Positions 36,006-47,500 of a DNA stretch of 47,500 nucleotides are shown piece by piece. Every line of letters starts with the position of its first letter. The stretch's first letter is position 1. The DNA lies in the NCBI GenBank assembly GCA_016946835.1, contig JACVTC010000038.1:227501-275000 (forward strand). Direction: 5' to 3'. A program made the position numbers and the translations under genes. The notes beneath the pieces are model-generated. The model worked only from the letters and a program-made list of their open reading frames with translations. It made no database searches and was not told where the DNA came from. The DNA is from Neocallimastix lanati (nom. inval.) (taxonomy: Eukaryota > Neocallimastigomycota > Neocallimastigomycetes > Neocallimastigales > Neocallimastigaceae).

Positions 36006-37397
36006 TCTAATTACGATTTTAGATCGGTGTTTATTTGTTTCTTGTTCACAGGAATGTGAAGCCATTTCAGATTCTAGTTTCTCTAATTTTAATTTTGATT
36101 CATTGTATGCCTTTTTCAATGAAGCGTTTTCCTTATCAATATGTTTAATTTCCTAATAAATTAATAAATCAATAAAAATTTTATATTCAAAAAAAAAAAA
36201 AAAAAAAAAAGGATATTTATATTTAAATATTTAAATAAAATTTAAAATAAGTATAATACATATATATATTAATATTTTTATTAGTACTTCTTCATATTTA
36301 GTAATATCCTTTTTATTCTTTTCATTTTCTTCTTTTAAATTATTATTTAAAATATTAGCTTGTTTAACTTGCTACAATATTCAAATAAAATAATATAAAA
36401 TAAAATAAAATTATATATAATAAAATAATATAATATAAAATAAAATAATATGTATTTTTATTAACATATATATAAATTTTAAAATAAAAAAATTTATTAT
36501 AGAAATTTATTCATATATATATATATATTACTTTTATAAAATAATCATTTAATAATTTTATTACTTAAAAAAAATTACCTCTAATAATTTATTAATTTGT
36601 TCTGTATTACTTAAATATTTTCCTTTAATACTTTCTAACTCTTTTATTTTGGATGCAATATCTAAATTATCATTATTACTTTCTTTTAATGAACTTATTT
36701 CCTATATTATGATATTTTTTAAGACAGTACGAACCGAAATACTTAATATTGTCTTCTATATTTAAATATACATTTTTTTTTTTTTTTTTTTTGAATTACT
36801 AATATGTAAATAGAAATACTTGTAAACTTGTAAATTACCAATTTAAGTTCCTCAACATATGAATTTTTAAATAACAATTCACGTTTAAGACCTTTATTCA
36901 TTTCTTTTAACTCTTCAATATCATCAGGATCAATATCTATTATTGATTTTTTTAAAAGATTTTCATTTTCATTTTCTAATTCCTTCAAGGATAACTTTAC
37001 TTTTTCAAGTTCTTCTATTTTTCCATTCAATTGATTTTTAAGACCTTGAATAATACTTTCCTTTTCATTAATTTCTGATTTAGATTTACTTGAATCAACC
37101 GTTTCTTGAGTTTTCATTAAATTCTAAATAATGTTATTATAATAATTTATTATATATATATATATTATAATAATTTTTTTATTAGTACATATAATATCTA
37201 AATTAATTATTTATTTTATTTATGTATATATATATATATATATATTACATTTTGAAGTTTTTCAATAAGCATATAGTGTGTTTCCAACTCTTTACTTTGT
37301 GCACCATTTAATTTATGAAGATCAGTGATAGTATCTTCATTAATCTTAAAGTTCCTTTTCATCGTTTCAAGTTCCTATTTATTTAAAGAATTATTTT

Positions 37398-37492
<95 letters not shown>

Positions 37493-40400
37493 TTAATAAT
37501 TAATAAAGCATAATTAATAAAGATATTTTTAAATATAAAAAAAAAAAGTATTTTACCTTATGAATTTTAATTAGATATTCTGTATTAACATCTTCAGCAG
37601 AATTTTTGTTATTATCACTATTTTTGATGGTATTTAATAAATTTTCATTTTCTTGTTTTAATTGTTTAATTTCTTGATTTAATAAGATAATTTTATTATT
37701 AGAGGAATTAATATTAGAAATAGACATTTCATTATTTTTTTGTAAATTTATAATTTTCTGTTATAAAAATATTAATAAAAGTTATAAAAATTATATATAT
37801 ATATATATATATCAATATATATAATCAAATATATATTAATAAATAAATATTAAATTTATTTATATATATTATTTTTTTTTTTTTTCTTGATATTTGATAT
37901 AAAATATTTGATATTTCATATTTCATATTTCATATTATAATATATATATATATATAGAATAATGAATTTTACATTTTGAAGATCATTTATAGTTTCATTT
38001 TTTTGTAATATATTATCTTTAAGTTTAGCGTTTGTTGTATCATTTTCATTTAATTTTTGATTTAATGAATTAATAGTTTCATTCAATTGTTCATTTTCCT
38101 TTTATATTGTTACATATAGTAAAAAATATAAAAATGTAATATATATATTATATAATTATAAAAATAATATAGAATATTATAAAATTAAAATAACATTAAA
38201 TAGTATTAAAAAATAAGAAAAATAATATTAATAATTATTATATATATAATATATAAAAAAATAGAAGTTAGTTATTGATAATTATAATCAAAATATATTG
38301 AAAATTTTTATAAATTACTAAATATATATAAAGAATATGTATATATTTATATATATTATATTTTTTTTCTCTACTTTTTGAATTTTTTCTTTTTCTTTCA
38401 TAATTTTTTCTATTCTTATTGAATTATTTTCAATAGTATCATGTAATATTTGCTCTCTTTTATAAGCTTCGAATAATTTTTTATCTGTATTGGTTTGCTC
38501 TAAGGTTTCATTATTTTTCATTTCAATAAGTTCTTGATTTAATATTTCATTTTCTTTTTCTATTTCATCTATATGTTCTTTTAATAACTCATATTCTTCT
38601 TCTTTCTTATTCATTTCATCTTGTATTTCAATTAATTCCTTTTTTAAATTATCGATTTCGTTATTCAAATCATTAACGACCTATTTATTATTTTTGTTAT
38701 TAATATAATTAAAAAATATAATAATAACAATAATAATTAAAAATAATTAATTATTTAATATTATAAAATATAATATTATAAATCAATAAAAATTTTTATT
38801 TAATAAAATATTTTATAAATATTAAATCTAAATATTATTTGATTTTTATTATTAATTTATATTAATGTAATATAATAATAGTAATAATAATAATAATAAT
38901 TATAAAATATAATATATAATTAAATAAATATAGAATGATATTAAAAAAATAATGGAAGAAATAGCAAGAAATAATCAAAATAAATATTAATAAAGAAATA
39001 TATACCTGATTTAAATCATTATTATCTTCTATTAATGAAGTTTTACTTTCATTTTCTTTATCCTGAAATGTTTCTATTTTTTTGGTTAAATTTTCATTAA
39101 TCGATTTTTGTTCATCTAAATCATTTTCCAAATTTATTATTCTCTAATTTATATTTATCCAATTTTTTTTTTTTTTTTTTTTTTTAGAAAAATAATTTTA
39201 TATCCATTCCATTTTTTATTTAAATTTTAATCAATTAATTTCATTTTTAATTCATTTCCAATTCAATCCAATATATTTTTTATTACATCCAATATTAAAT
39301 CAATAATTACGTATTTTATATTTTTTGTTGAATAAGATTATAAAAAAAAATTTTTTTTTTTTTTTGGTATTATTATAAATTTTATTAATATTTTTTAATA
39401 CCAATATTATATTATTATTATCTTAATAAAAAATATACATTTAGCATACCTTCATTTGATCTTCAACTTTTTCTCTTAAATCTGAATTTTCAATAATATA
39501 CTTATGTGTGGCATCATTACTACTTTCAACATTCTTATTTAATCTTTCATTTAAAGTTTTATTCTTTGATTTTAATTGATTTATTTGATTATTTAAATCT
39601 TTAATTTTCTTAATATATAAATGAATTATATTGAATATTTGTTTGATAATTTTATTAGTATTTATTTTTTAATTTTTTTTTAAAAAAAAAAAAAAAAAAA
39701 AAAAGAAATAAAATAAAATAAAATAAATAAAATAAATATTGATTGTTATGTAGTTAATAAAAAAAATGAAACTTATATTATATTATATATATCTTTAATC
39801 TATTTTATATATATAAAGTTTTAAAGATTTGACTTTACTTCATTTAGTTGATTTTGTTGAATATCTTTTTTCATTGACTCTAGCTTTTCTTCTGAATTTG
39901 ATAATTCCTTTTAATTAAAAATTAAATAATAAAATTAAATGTATAGCACACATTATTAAATATAAATATGTAAATATATAAAAAATTACAATATAATATA
40001 TGTATATTGAAATAAAAAAAAAATAATAATTATTAACCTTTTGAAGTGATTTAATTTGTTTATGGCAAATATCAATTTCCTGATTTTTTAAATCCTCTTC
40101 TTCTTTTTGCATTTTCAAAGAATTATCTAACTCATTATTACTTTTCTTAGCTTTATTAGAACATAATAAAAAATCATTTTGTAAATCATTAATTTTCTTT
40201 TCTAAATCATTTCTTTGTTGTTCAAGTTTTGTACAATATTGTTCTAAATTATTTTTACTATTAATAATATCTCTCTTTTCATTTTTTTCTTTAACTAATA
40301 TATTATTAATTTCGTTATAGTTTTCTTGTAATTCGTTGTAATTAGTTTCTAATTGATTGAATTTTTGAGCAATTTCATCATCGTCTTCCATATATATATC

Positions 40401-40792
40401 ACTTTTTTTCTTTAATACATTTAATTGCTGTTCAACAGTTTCATAAGTTTTAAACAAATTTTGACGATCTTCTTGAAGTTTAGCATTTTCAAATTTCTCT
40501 TTTTCTAAAGATTTTTGCAATACTTCAATAGTGTGTTCCATTTGCTGAAATTTTACAATAAAATCATTTGAATCCTGAATGCTTTTGGATTTATTAAAAA
40601 AAACATTTATTGATTCTGTAACATCTTTTATATTATCCTTTACAAAATAGTAAAAAAAAAGAAAAAAAAGTTTAATTCTTTTTTTTTATTTATAATTCAA
40701 GATATATATAAAAATTATATTTATACATAAATAAAATTAATTACCTTTGAATCCATATATTTTATACCATCTTCATAAAAACTTTTTTTCAT
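31140..40792 (-). CDS. Long coiled-coil protein, 28 exons, about 1517 residues, unknown role
   Basis: I built this model by eye; every exon joins in frame. Exons (high-low): 40792-40745, 40637-40038, 39907-39839, 39608-39450, 39143-39006, 38680-38375, 38098-37973, 37757-37557, 37374-37249, 37123-36839, 36701-36579, 36371-36288, 36152-36015, 35869-35732, 35490-35254, 34998-34741, 34447-34076, 33889-33761, 33607-33575, 33461-33393, 33262-33149, 33016-32892, 32600-32432, 32270-32068, 31809-31755, 31612-31517, 31391-31332, 31232-31140. Start ATG is at 40792 (MKKSFYEDGIKYMDSK); stop TAA at 31140-31142. Introns are 99-325 bases, GT-AG, with TAG, CAG or AAG acceptors; 25 of 27 are phase 0, two phase 2. 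The product is Glu/Lys/Asn/Leu-rich heptad coil almost throughout, from about residue 17. Coil weakens at about 927-1012 (SVPELVTSLRNIAITF) and about 1252-1349. No signal peptide, transmembrane helix, motor or other domain was recognised. A scaffold, tether or spindle/Golgi-type role is possible but unproved. Confidence 0.82.
35951..36004. repeat. AAT microsatellite inside an intron
   Basis: About 18 AAT units in the intron between exons 13 and 14 of the coiled-coil gene, ending 10 bases before the donor-side exon. Confidence 0.9.
37402..37494. repeat. TTTA tetranucleotide array inside an intron
   Basis: About 23 units of TTTA in the intron between exons 8 and 9 of the coiled-coil gene, filling half of that intron. 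The apparent open frame through it is low-complexity Leu/Phe/Ile/Tyr text. Confidence 0.95.
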
Positions 40793-41162
40793 TTTAAAAT
40801 GAAAATTATTTGTTTATATTATGACAATAATAAAAAATTATGTTACAGATTATTTATTGAATATTCATATATTTTTTAAAATGTTAATGAGGTTAAATGT
40901 TTATTACTACTATTATAAATAATTAATTATATCAAATTCAAATTTGTATTAGCACCTTTTTTTTTTTTTTTTTTTATTATTATTATTATTTTATTTTTAA
41001 TAAATTATCATATTTATTAAAAATTGGTTTTAAAAAGTTTATTAATTAATTATATTAAAAATGGTAATTTACATGAAATGAAATTAATAAATAAATTTAT
41101 GCTTTATATAGAATTAAATCATAAATTTAATAGAATTATGACAAAAATAATAAATTGATGTA

Positions 41163-41234
41163 CACGTGATTATATTAATACATGTTTATCATTAACATTT
41201 ATATATATTAATGTTATATTGATTATGTCACGTG
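41163..41234. promoter_or_regulatory. Pair of CACGTG (E-box type) hexamers
   Basis: Two palindromic CACGTG sites at 41163-41168 and 41229-41234, 66 bases apart, bracket an inverted repeat AACATT(A/T)n AATGTT. They lie about 370-440 bases upstream of the coiled-coil gene's ATG. CACGTG is the classic bHLH site and is rare by chance in DNA this poor in G+C. Use as a promoter element is inferred. Confidence 0.35.
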
Positions 41235-43190
41235 TTATATCTTCACTTATTTAATTTCTATATTAAATTTATATATTTATAAAAAATTATTCATTTCGAC
41301 ATAGTTTTTTGGATATCATTAACAATTCATTACTATTAATACATAAAAGTATATTTTTATTATTTTCTTTTTTTTTATTTATTAAAATATTGAAATAATA
41401 TAAAAAAGTACTTTATCTTGTATTTAATTTACTTTGTTTTTATACACGTCATTTTGTTAGTTAATAATTTTATTGATTCATAAATATTTATTTATTACTT
41501 TTTCACTTTAAATAACATTATGAGTTTCAATGTTATTAAAAAGAAAATCTAACAAATATTTAATAAAAAATCATTATGTTGTCTATTAAAAATAATTATT
41601 ATTAGTTTTCTACTAATAAATAATTATGATATTAATATAGTCTGTTGAATTAATCCCTATCCCATTAAATGTAATCTTGAGAAGTATTTATTATAATTAT
41701 TGTTATAATAATATAAGTATTAGTATATTGGAAAATTCTAATATAAAAAATTTAAATTTTTTAAAATATGGAAAAAAAATAGTTTGCTTCAAATCTATGT
41801 ATTTTTATATAAAACTTATATAAAATGTATAAAATATGTGAAAATAAAATAAAATTTCACTTGAACATGTGTTATTAAAAGCACATGATCATCATAATTA
41901 TTTTTTTAATTTTATATTACGTTACCGATGGTATGTCATGTGATAAATTGATTAATAAAATCTTTTAGATAGTATAGCATTTAAACATTAATATATAAAT
42001 AAAAAAAATTAATTTTATAATTTATTAATAATATTGGAATATTAAACTTCTTTATTAATGTTAATTCTTATTAATTAAAAAATATTATTAATATTATTAA
42101 TATTATTTTTTTACTAAATAATAACCAATAATAAAAGCTAAAAATATTATATATATATTAAAATATATTTTTTTTTTCAAATAATATAAAGTTTTAATAT
42201 ATGTTAATATTACTATTTTAAAGATATAAAGAAATAAAGATTGATAAAAAAAAATGTCTTTTATAAATAATAGAAGTAAATTTATTTTTAATTACTAAAA
42301 TTCATAATTATATACATCAATTATAATAAAAATTTTTTTTTTTTTATTTTTAACAAAAGGTGTTAACTTATTTTTGAATTTTTATTTATTAAAATTAAAT
42401 AAAAAAAAAAAATTTAATATATTGCCATTAATTTGTTATTAATACGTATAAAAAAATTTTAATAAAAGGAAAAGACATTTTTTATATTAAATTTTATTTT
42501 TTTTTTTAAAAAAAAAAATTAAAAATATTATAAATCAATTTTTTATGTAATATAAATAAGGTTTTTAAAGTTTTTCTAAAAAAATTTTTAAAATTAAATA
42601 TTCATTGATTAAATTTCTTAAATCTAAATAAATGCCAAGTTATTATATGGTTAGGATAAAAATTAAAAAAAAATAAAATGAAAAAATACTATACAATATT
42701 GATAATCCAATAATATAATAAAATATGCATAAATACTTTGAGTAAAATATTTAAATATCAAAGTTCTTTAATATTAGAAAATAAATAGAAAATAAAGAAA
42801 TTAACAATTTATTAAATATTTTATTTTTTCTATTATATTAAAACTTTTTATAATTTGTTGTCATTATTATTACAATTTTTGAAATTAGAATTTAAATATT
42901 ATATATATTAATATATAATATTATTGTAAATAGAATTGAAATTATTATATAATTTAATTTCTGAATATTGCTTAGCATTAACTAGAAAAAAAATTCACTT
43001 AGAACAGAAATATTTGGGAAAGTTACAAATATTTTCATTTAAATCTGTAAAAATTGAAATTGAAAAATTTATTTTCAATTCAATTTGGTAATATATTTTT
43101 TTTATGATATTGACATTTTTATATTTTTTTTCTATATTTACTAAAAAAATAGCAATAATAGTAATAATTATAATAATTAGAACGATACAC

Positions 43191-43296
43191 TTTTCTTTTA
43201 ATTCTATTTCTTCTAAAATTTAAGATTTTCTTTTAATTCTATTTCTACTAAAATTTAAGATTTTCTTTTAATTCTTTTTCATCTTGAAATTTAAGA
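43191..43296. repeat. 35-bp tandem repeat, three copies
   Basis: Units start TTTTCTTTTAATTCT and end AAATTTAAGA, at 43191-43225, 43226-43260 and 43261-43296, with a partial fourth start. The third copy differs at several bases and has one extra. It is T/C-biased on the plus strand. Confidence 0.9.
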
Positions 43297-43519
43297 TTTT
43301 CTTTTTATTTATTTTATTAATTAGGAAGAAATAATTTTAAATTAAATTTCCATAAATGGATACTTTTTAATCCTTTATTCTTATAATTTAAGATGGAATA
43401 AAATTTTTATTTTTTTTTTTCCTATATAAAGTAAATATATAATGAATATATTTTAATGTATTAATTTTTTAATAAAACTCTTTTAAAATAATTTTTCCTT
43501 TAAATAAATATAAAATGCG

Positions 43520-43569
<50 letters not shown>

Positions 43570-45681
43570 CATAATAAATAAATGAATAGAAAAAAAATGA
43601 TAAATGAATAGAAAAAAAAAATATAAAAAAGAATGAAAAAGATTTAAGTGAAATTAAATATTAAAATTTTATATTAAAAACTAAATTCAGGATGCTACTA
43701 TAACTATTAATTATTATAATTAATAATAATGGAACATTGTATTGTAATAATTACAATTTAAGGATACAGTATAGTTTTTAATTATTAACAATAATTGTTA
43801 GTATAAATATTACATATATTTCATAAAGAAGTTTGCTTAATACTTATTATATTTATATATTTAATAAAATTTATATTGTAAAAAAATAAACATTATAGTT
43901 AATTTTGACAAAAATTTATAATTATGATAAAGAAATAAAAAATAAAATAATACTTTTTTTATTAAATTGAATCAGTTCACCATTTTTATTTAGAGTTTGG
44001 TGGTTATCTATTAAAAAAAAATTTTTTTTTATTATAATTATAAATACTATTTTAAAAGTTTTTTTAAAAAAAATAAAAAGATAAATTATTATATATTCCA
44101 TTTTTTATTTGTTAATTAATTAACCACTTTATTTTTGGTTAAATAAGAATAATTCAAAAATGTGTTAACATGATATACGAAATTATATAATAAATTCTTT
44201 GTTAATGTTATATATATATAAGCTTAATAGGCATCGATAACATTTAAAGTTTTTAATTATTAATACTTTAGATTAATGTAAATTTCATTAATTAAATTCC
44301 ATAAAATCTTTTTTTTTCTTTTTTATTATTTATATTTTAATTCCTTTGAATAATAATTTAATAATAAAATATATGTATATATATTTTTATAAAGAATAGG
44401 TAAATTAAAACTTGTTAATAGAATGATTATTATAGAGTTTATATAGATTTATATTAATAAAAACATATAAATAATGTTGAGTAAATATGGCTTTATTAAA
44501 GAGCTAAATTATCATAATATATATACATATATATATAAATTTTTTTTTTCATATAGAAAAAATTTTTTTAATAAATATAATATCAATAATTACTTATGAA
44601 GTAAAACTCTTTCATATTTTCATTATTATATAAAAATCATTATTTCCATTATTTACCATAAATTTTAAAAAAAAATTTTTTTATTTCTAATATAGTAAAT
44701 ATATTATATAATATATTCAAATACATTGCTATATATATTAATTATATTAAATTATATAAAATATATATATTGATAGTTGCATAAATTATAAAAAAAAGTT
44801 GTACAAAAATTTTATAAATTGAAGAAAAATTTGAAATAAAACTTCTTCTTTTTTTTCCTTTTTTTACTTTTTTTCTTTTTTTTTTTTTATGTTTTATTTT
44901 ATATAAATATATGTAGTATATTTTAATTATTTTTATAGTAACTGTTCAAATATATAAAATTATACAGATATAAAAAAAAATAAATAAAAAAAGTAATACT
45001 AAATTTATATATTTATTTATTTAATATTAAATTGTTATATTCTATAATAGTAGAATAATTACTCTATATAAAAAATGGAGGCAATACAAAAAAAAAAGTA
45101 AAATATAGGAAAATTAAAGAGATTAATATTATCAATATAATATGAAACAATAATTGTAATTTATAAATGTAATTTTATAAAATCATATATTTTTTATATA
45201 TAGTTGTTTCGTTCATTCAGTAAAGCAATGTTAATAAAAAGGGAAAAGAAGATATCAATAAGATATCAATAATGCATAAATATAATAATTTAATATAATA
45301 ATTAATAATAATTGAACATTTAAAATAATGTACATAAATAAATATTAAAGTCTTAATTATTAATTATAATAGGATTTAAAAGATAAACATAATTAAATTA
45401 ATTTAATAAATATATATATATATATATTTTAAAAAAATAATTATCATTTAAAAAATATAAATCAAAGGCTTTTTTTTTATTTATTTTTTATCCAATGCAT
45501 TAATATTTTATTAATGCTTTAATATTGATATTGAGAAATATACAATATTTATTATATTGAAAATATAGGCTGAGAAATAATATTGTTTCTTAGTTGTAAT
45601 TTATTTTTTATGAATATGAATAAATATTTATTAACTAAAATTTTAACATTTTTTTATTAGAAATTGTAAATTTTTACAAAA

Positions 45682-47500
45682 ATGAGAAAAATTCAACAAT
45701 TGAAACAATGGACCAATGAAAAAGTTGGTCGTTCCAAAAAGCCCGGTATATTATAAATGAAAAATTATAATAATATTAAAAATAGATTGAAAATGACAAT
45801 TTAATTAACATGAAATATATATTTTATATACTTTTTTATTTCTATTTCTATTTTTATTCTATTCAATTTTTATAATATAATATATAATTTAAAATAATTT
45901 TTATAATGAAAATTCAAATTAATAATAATACTATTAAAAATGAATTATAAATAAAGCCATTGATGAAGAACTTCAACAATTGATTACAGAAACTGATCTT
46001 CATCGTCAATATTTTGAAAAATTACAAAAAGTATTAGGAGATTATATTCATATTTATGGTATTTATATTGTTAACAAATTCTAACATTGAAATATGTATA
46101 TGGAACAAAAATTTTGTTTGAATTTAATAATAATTATTACTATTATATAAAAATTATTAGACAAAAAAATTGATTTTCAAGGTGAAAAGAAAACTTTACC
46201 AGTTAATGCCATTGGTTTATTAACAGTTAATTTTGGTTCGAGTTATTCAGCAGACTCTGCGCTTGGTAAATATTAAAAATACATAATAAATGTTATTTAA
46301 TTTTTGGAATTTTATATTTATTTGCATGATTAATAATATAATATATATATAATGTAAAGGTAAAGCATTATTAAAATTTGGTAAAGCTCATACTAAATTA
46401 AGTGAATACCAAGCTGACTTTGTAATAATTTATTATTTATTTTAAACTTTTAATAATTATAGAAATAAAAGTATATATTATTAAAATAATCAAAATGACT
46501 AATAAAATTGAATGATAAATTTAAAATAAAATAGGTTAGTCGTACCAGAAAAGGTTTTGAAATCTATCTTAACAGTTTAGCTATTGAAATGAAAAGTTAT
46601 TCAGTAAATATTATTTTTTTATTATTTATAAATTTTATTTTTAAATTTATTTTAATTCTTCAAATGTTAAATAATATTTGTAGAATTAAAATAACGCAAA
46701 ATAAAACAAAATAAAATTAAATAAAATTAAATAAAATTAAATAAAATTAAATAAAATTAAATAAAATTAATTAATTATTATTTTTATTATTATTTTTATT
46801 ATTATTTTTACAATTATCATTATTATTATTATTATCGCTTTGTAAAATTAATAATATTATTATTAATTTATAATTGTTATATAATATATATACATATAAC
46901 TTTTTTATTATCTTTATTAGCAATTAAAGAAAAAGTATGATCATAGAAGATTAGATTTAGACGATATTCAAGAACGTGTTAAGAAGAGTTCAAAGGAAAA
47001 ACCACAATTAGTTCAAGAACTTCGTGTTCAAGAAGATAAGTATGAAGAAACTCTCGATGAATTAACTAGGAAGATTTTCAATTTAAAAAATAGCAGTGTA
47101 ATTATTTGTATTATATATTTTATTATTTTAGTATGAAATAAAAGCTAGTAAAAAAAAAAAAATTTTTTTTTATTTAATATTATAATACTAATACTGTTGC
47201 TACTGCTACTAATACTAATACTACAAATAATAATAATAATTATATTTGATTAATAATAAATAGAATAAACATATAGATTCACTTAAAGAATTCTGTTTAT
47301 CGGAAATAGAATATCATCGTAATTCTGTTGAAGTTCTTTCACAAGCTTATGATTCTATGTCTAAATTGTAAAGTGTTCACATATTTATTATTCAAAAATT
47401 AATTAACTCTAATTATAAATTAAGTATTAATATAATAAATGTTTATTATAATATTAGACATGAGAAGGAAGGTAGTTATACAAGTTTTTCTACTAATTCA
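45682..47500 (+). CDS. BAR-domain membrane-curvature protein (3' end outside window)
   Basis: Eight exons: 45682-45745, 45957-46058, 46161-46265, 46360-46421, 46535-46603, 46921-47097, 47264-47367 and 47458 to beyond the window. All joins keep frame and give 242 residues. The product opens MRKIQQLKQWTNEKVGRSKK, an amphipathic-type start, followed by DLHRQYFEKLQKVLGDYIH, LGKALLKFGKAHTKLSEYQ, QLKKKYDHRRLDLDDIQERV, VQEDKYEETLDELTRKIFNL and EYHRNSVEVLSQAYDSM. This is the three-helix BAR fold of the endophilin/amphiphysin/Rvs family, with the usual 'YD..RLDLD' in helix 2. Such proteins dimerise into a crescent that binds curved membranes during endocytosis or organelle shaping. A C-terminal SH3 domain would be expected in many relatives but lies outside the window. 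Introns are 94-317 bases with TAG or AAG acceptors. Subfamily is uncertain; the BAR call is firm. Confidence 0.9.
46711..46770. repeat. 10-bp tandem repeat inside an intron
   Basis: Six exact copies of ATAAAATTAA in the largest intron of the BAR gene (46604-46920). Confidence 0.9.

Larger units (their letters stand above)
40793..45681. other. Divergent intergenic region, 4.9 kb
   Basis: No gene supported on either strand. It separates the divergently transcribed coiled-coil and BAR genes, so it should contain both promoters. Features seen are two CACGTG hexamers (41163, 41229), a 35-bp tandem repeat (43191-43296), an (AT)n tract (43538-43567) and many homopolymers. A 13-base match to the copia leader lies at 41657. 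Confidence 0.55.

Overview
The window looks like nuclear DNA of an anaerobic gut fungus (Neocallimastigomycota). This is inferred from extreme A+T richness, non-coding DNA made almost wholly of A/T with long homopolymers and ATT/TTTA microsatellites, small AT-rich introns (GTAWRT...TAG/AAG), and secreted plant-wall enzymes. The strongest pointer is a broken GH48-type cellulase ending in two fungal (CBM10-like) dockerins. Genus cannot be told from the sequence.

Left third (1-14563): a tandem, same-strand array of family 1 pectate lyases: a 5'-cut copy (to 1319), two intact copies (8097-9482, 13178-14563) and a decayed copy (10869-11907). A block of dead LTR retrotransposons separates the first and second copies: an internally deleted Ty1/copia element on the minus strand (about 2888-5604) abutting a short Ty3/gypsy-like fragment on the plus strand (5704-6087). 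A 39-base direct repeat flanks the pair. The third intact gene is a mosaic of its two neighbours.

Middle (14564-31139): gene-poor and repeat-rich. It holds the GH48-dockerin pseudogene, a 57-bp minisatellite running into 104 TTA units, two copies of a 215-bp poly(A)-tailed retroposed segment (one carrying an unrecognised coding fragment), a three-exon gene for a secreted, membrane-anchored expansin-like DPBB protein, a possible ankyrin-repeat relic, and a single-exon ML-domain (NPC2-like) secreted protein.

Right third (31140-47500): one minus-strand gene that I could assemble into 28 exons with every reading-frame join consistent, encoding a coiled-coil protein of about 1517 residues and unknown role. 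After 4.9 kb of divergent intergenic DNA comes the 5' part of a plus-strand BAR-domain gene (eight exons, running off the window).

Functionally, the left side and the DPBB gene concern plant cell-wall attack (pectin cleavage, wall loosening, formerly cellulosomal cellulose cleavage). The right side is cell-structure machinery (long coiled coil; membrane curvature).
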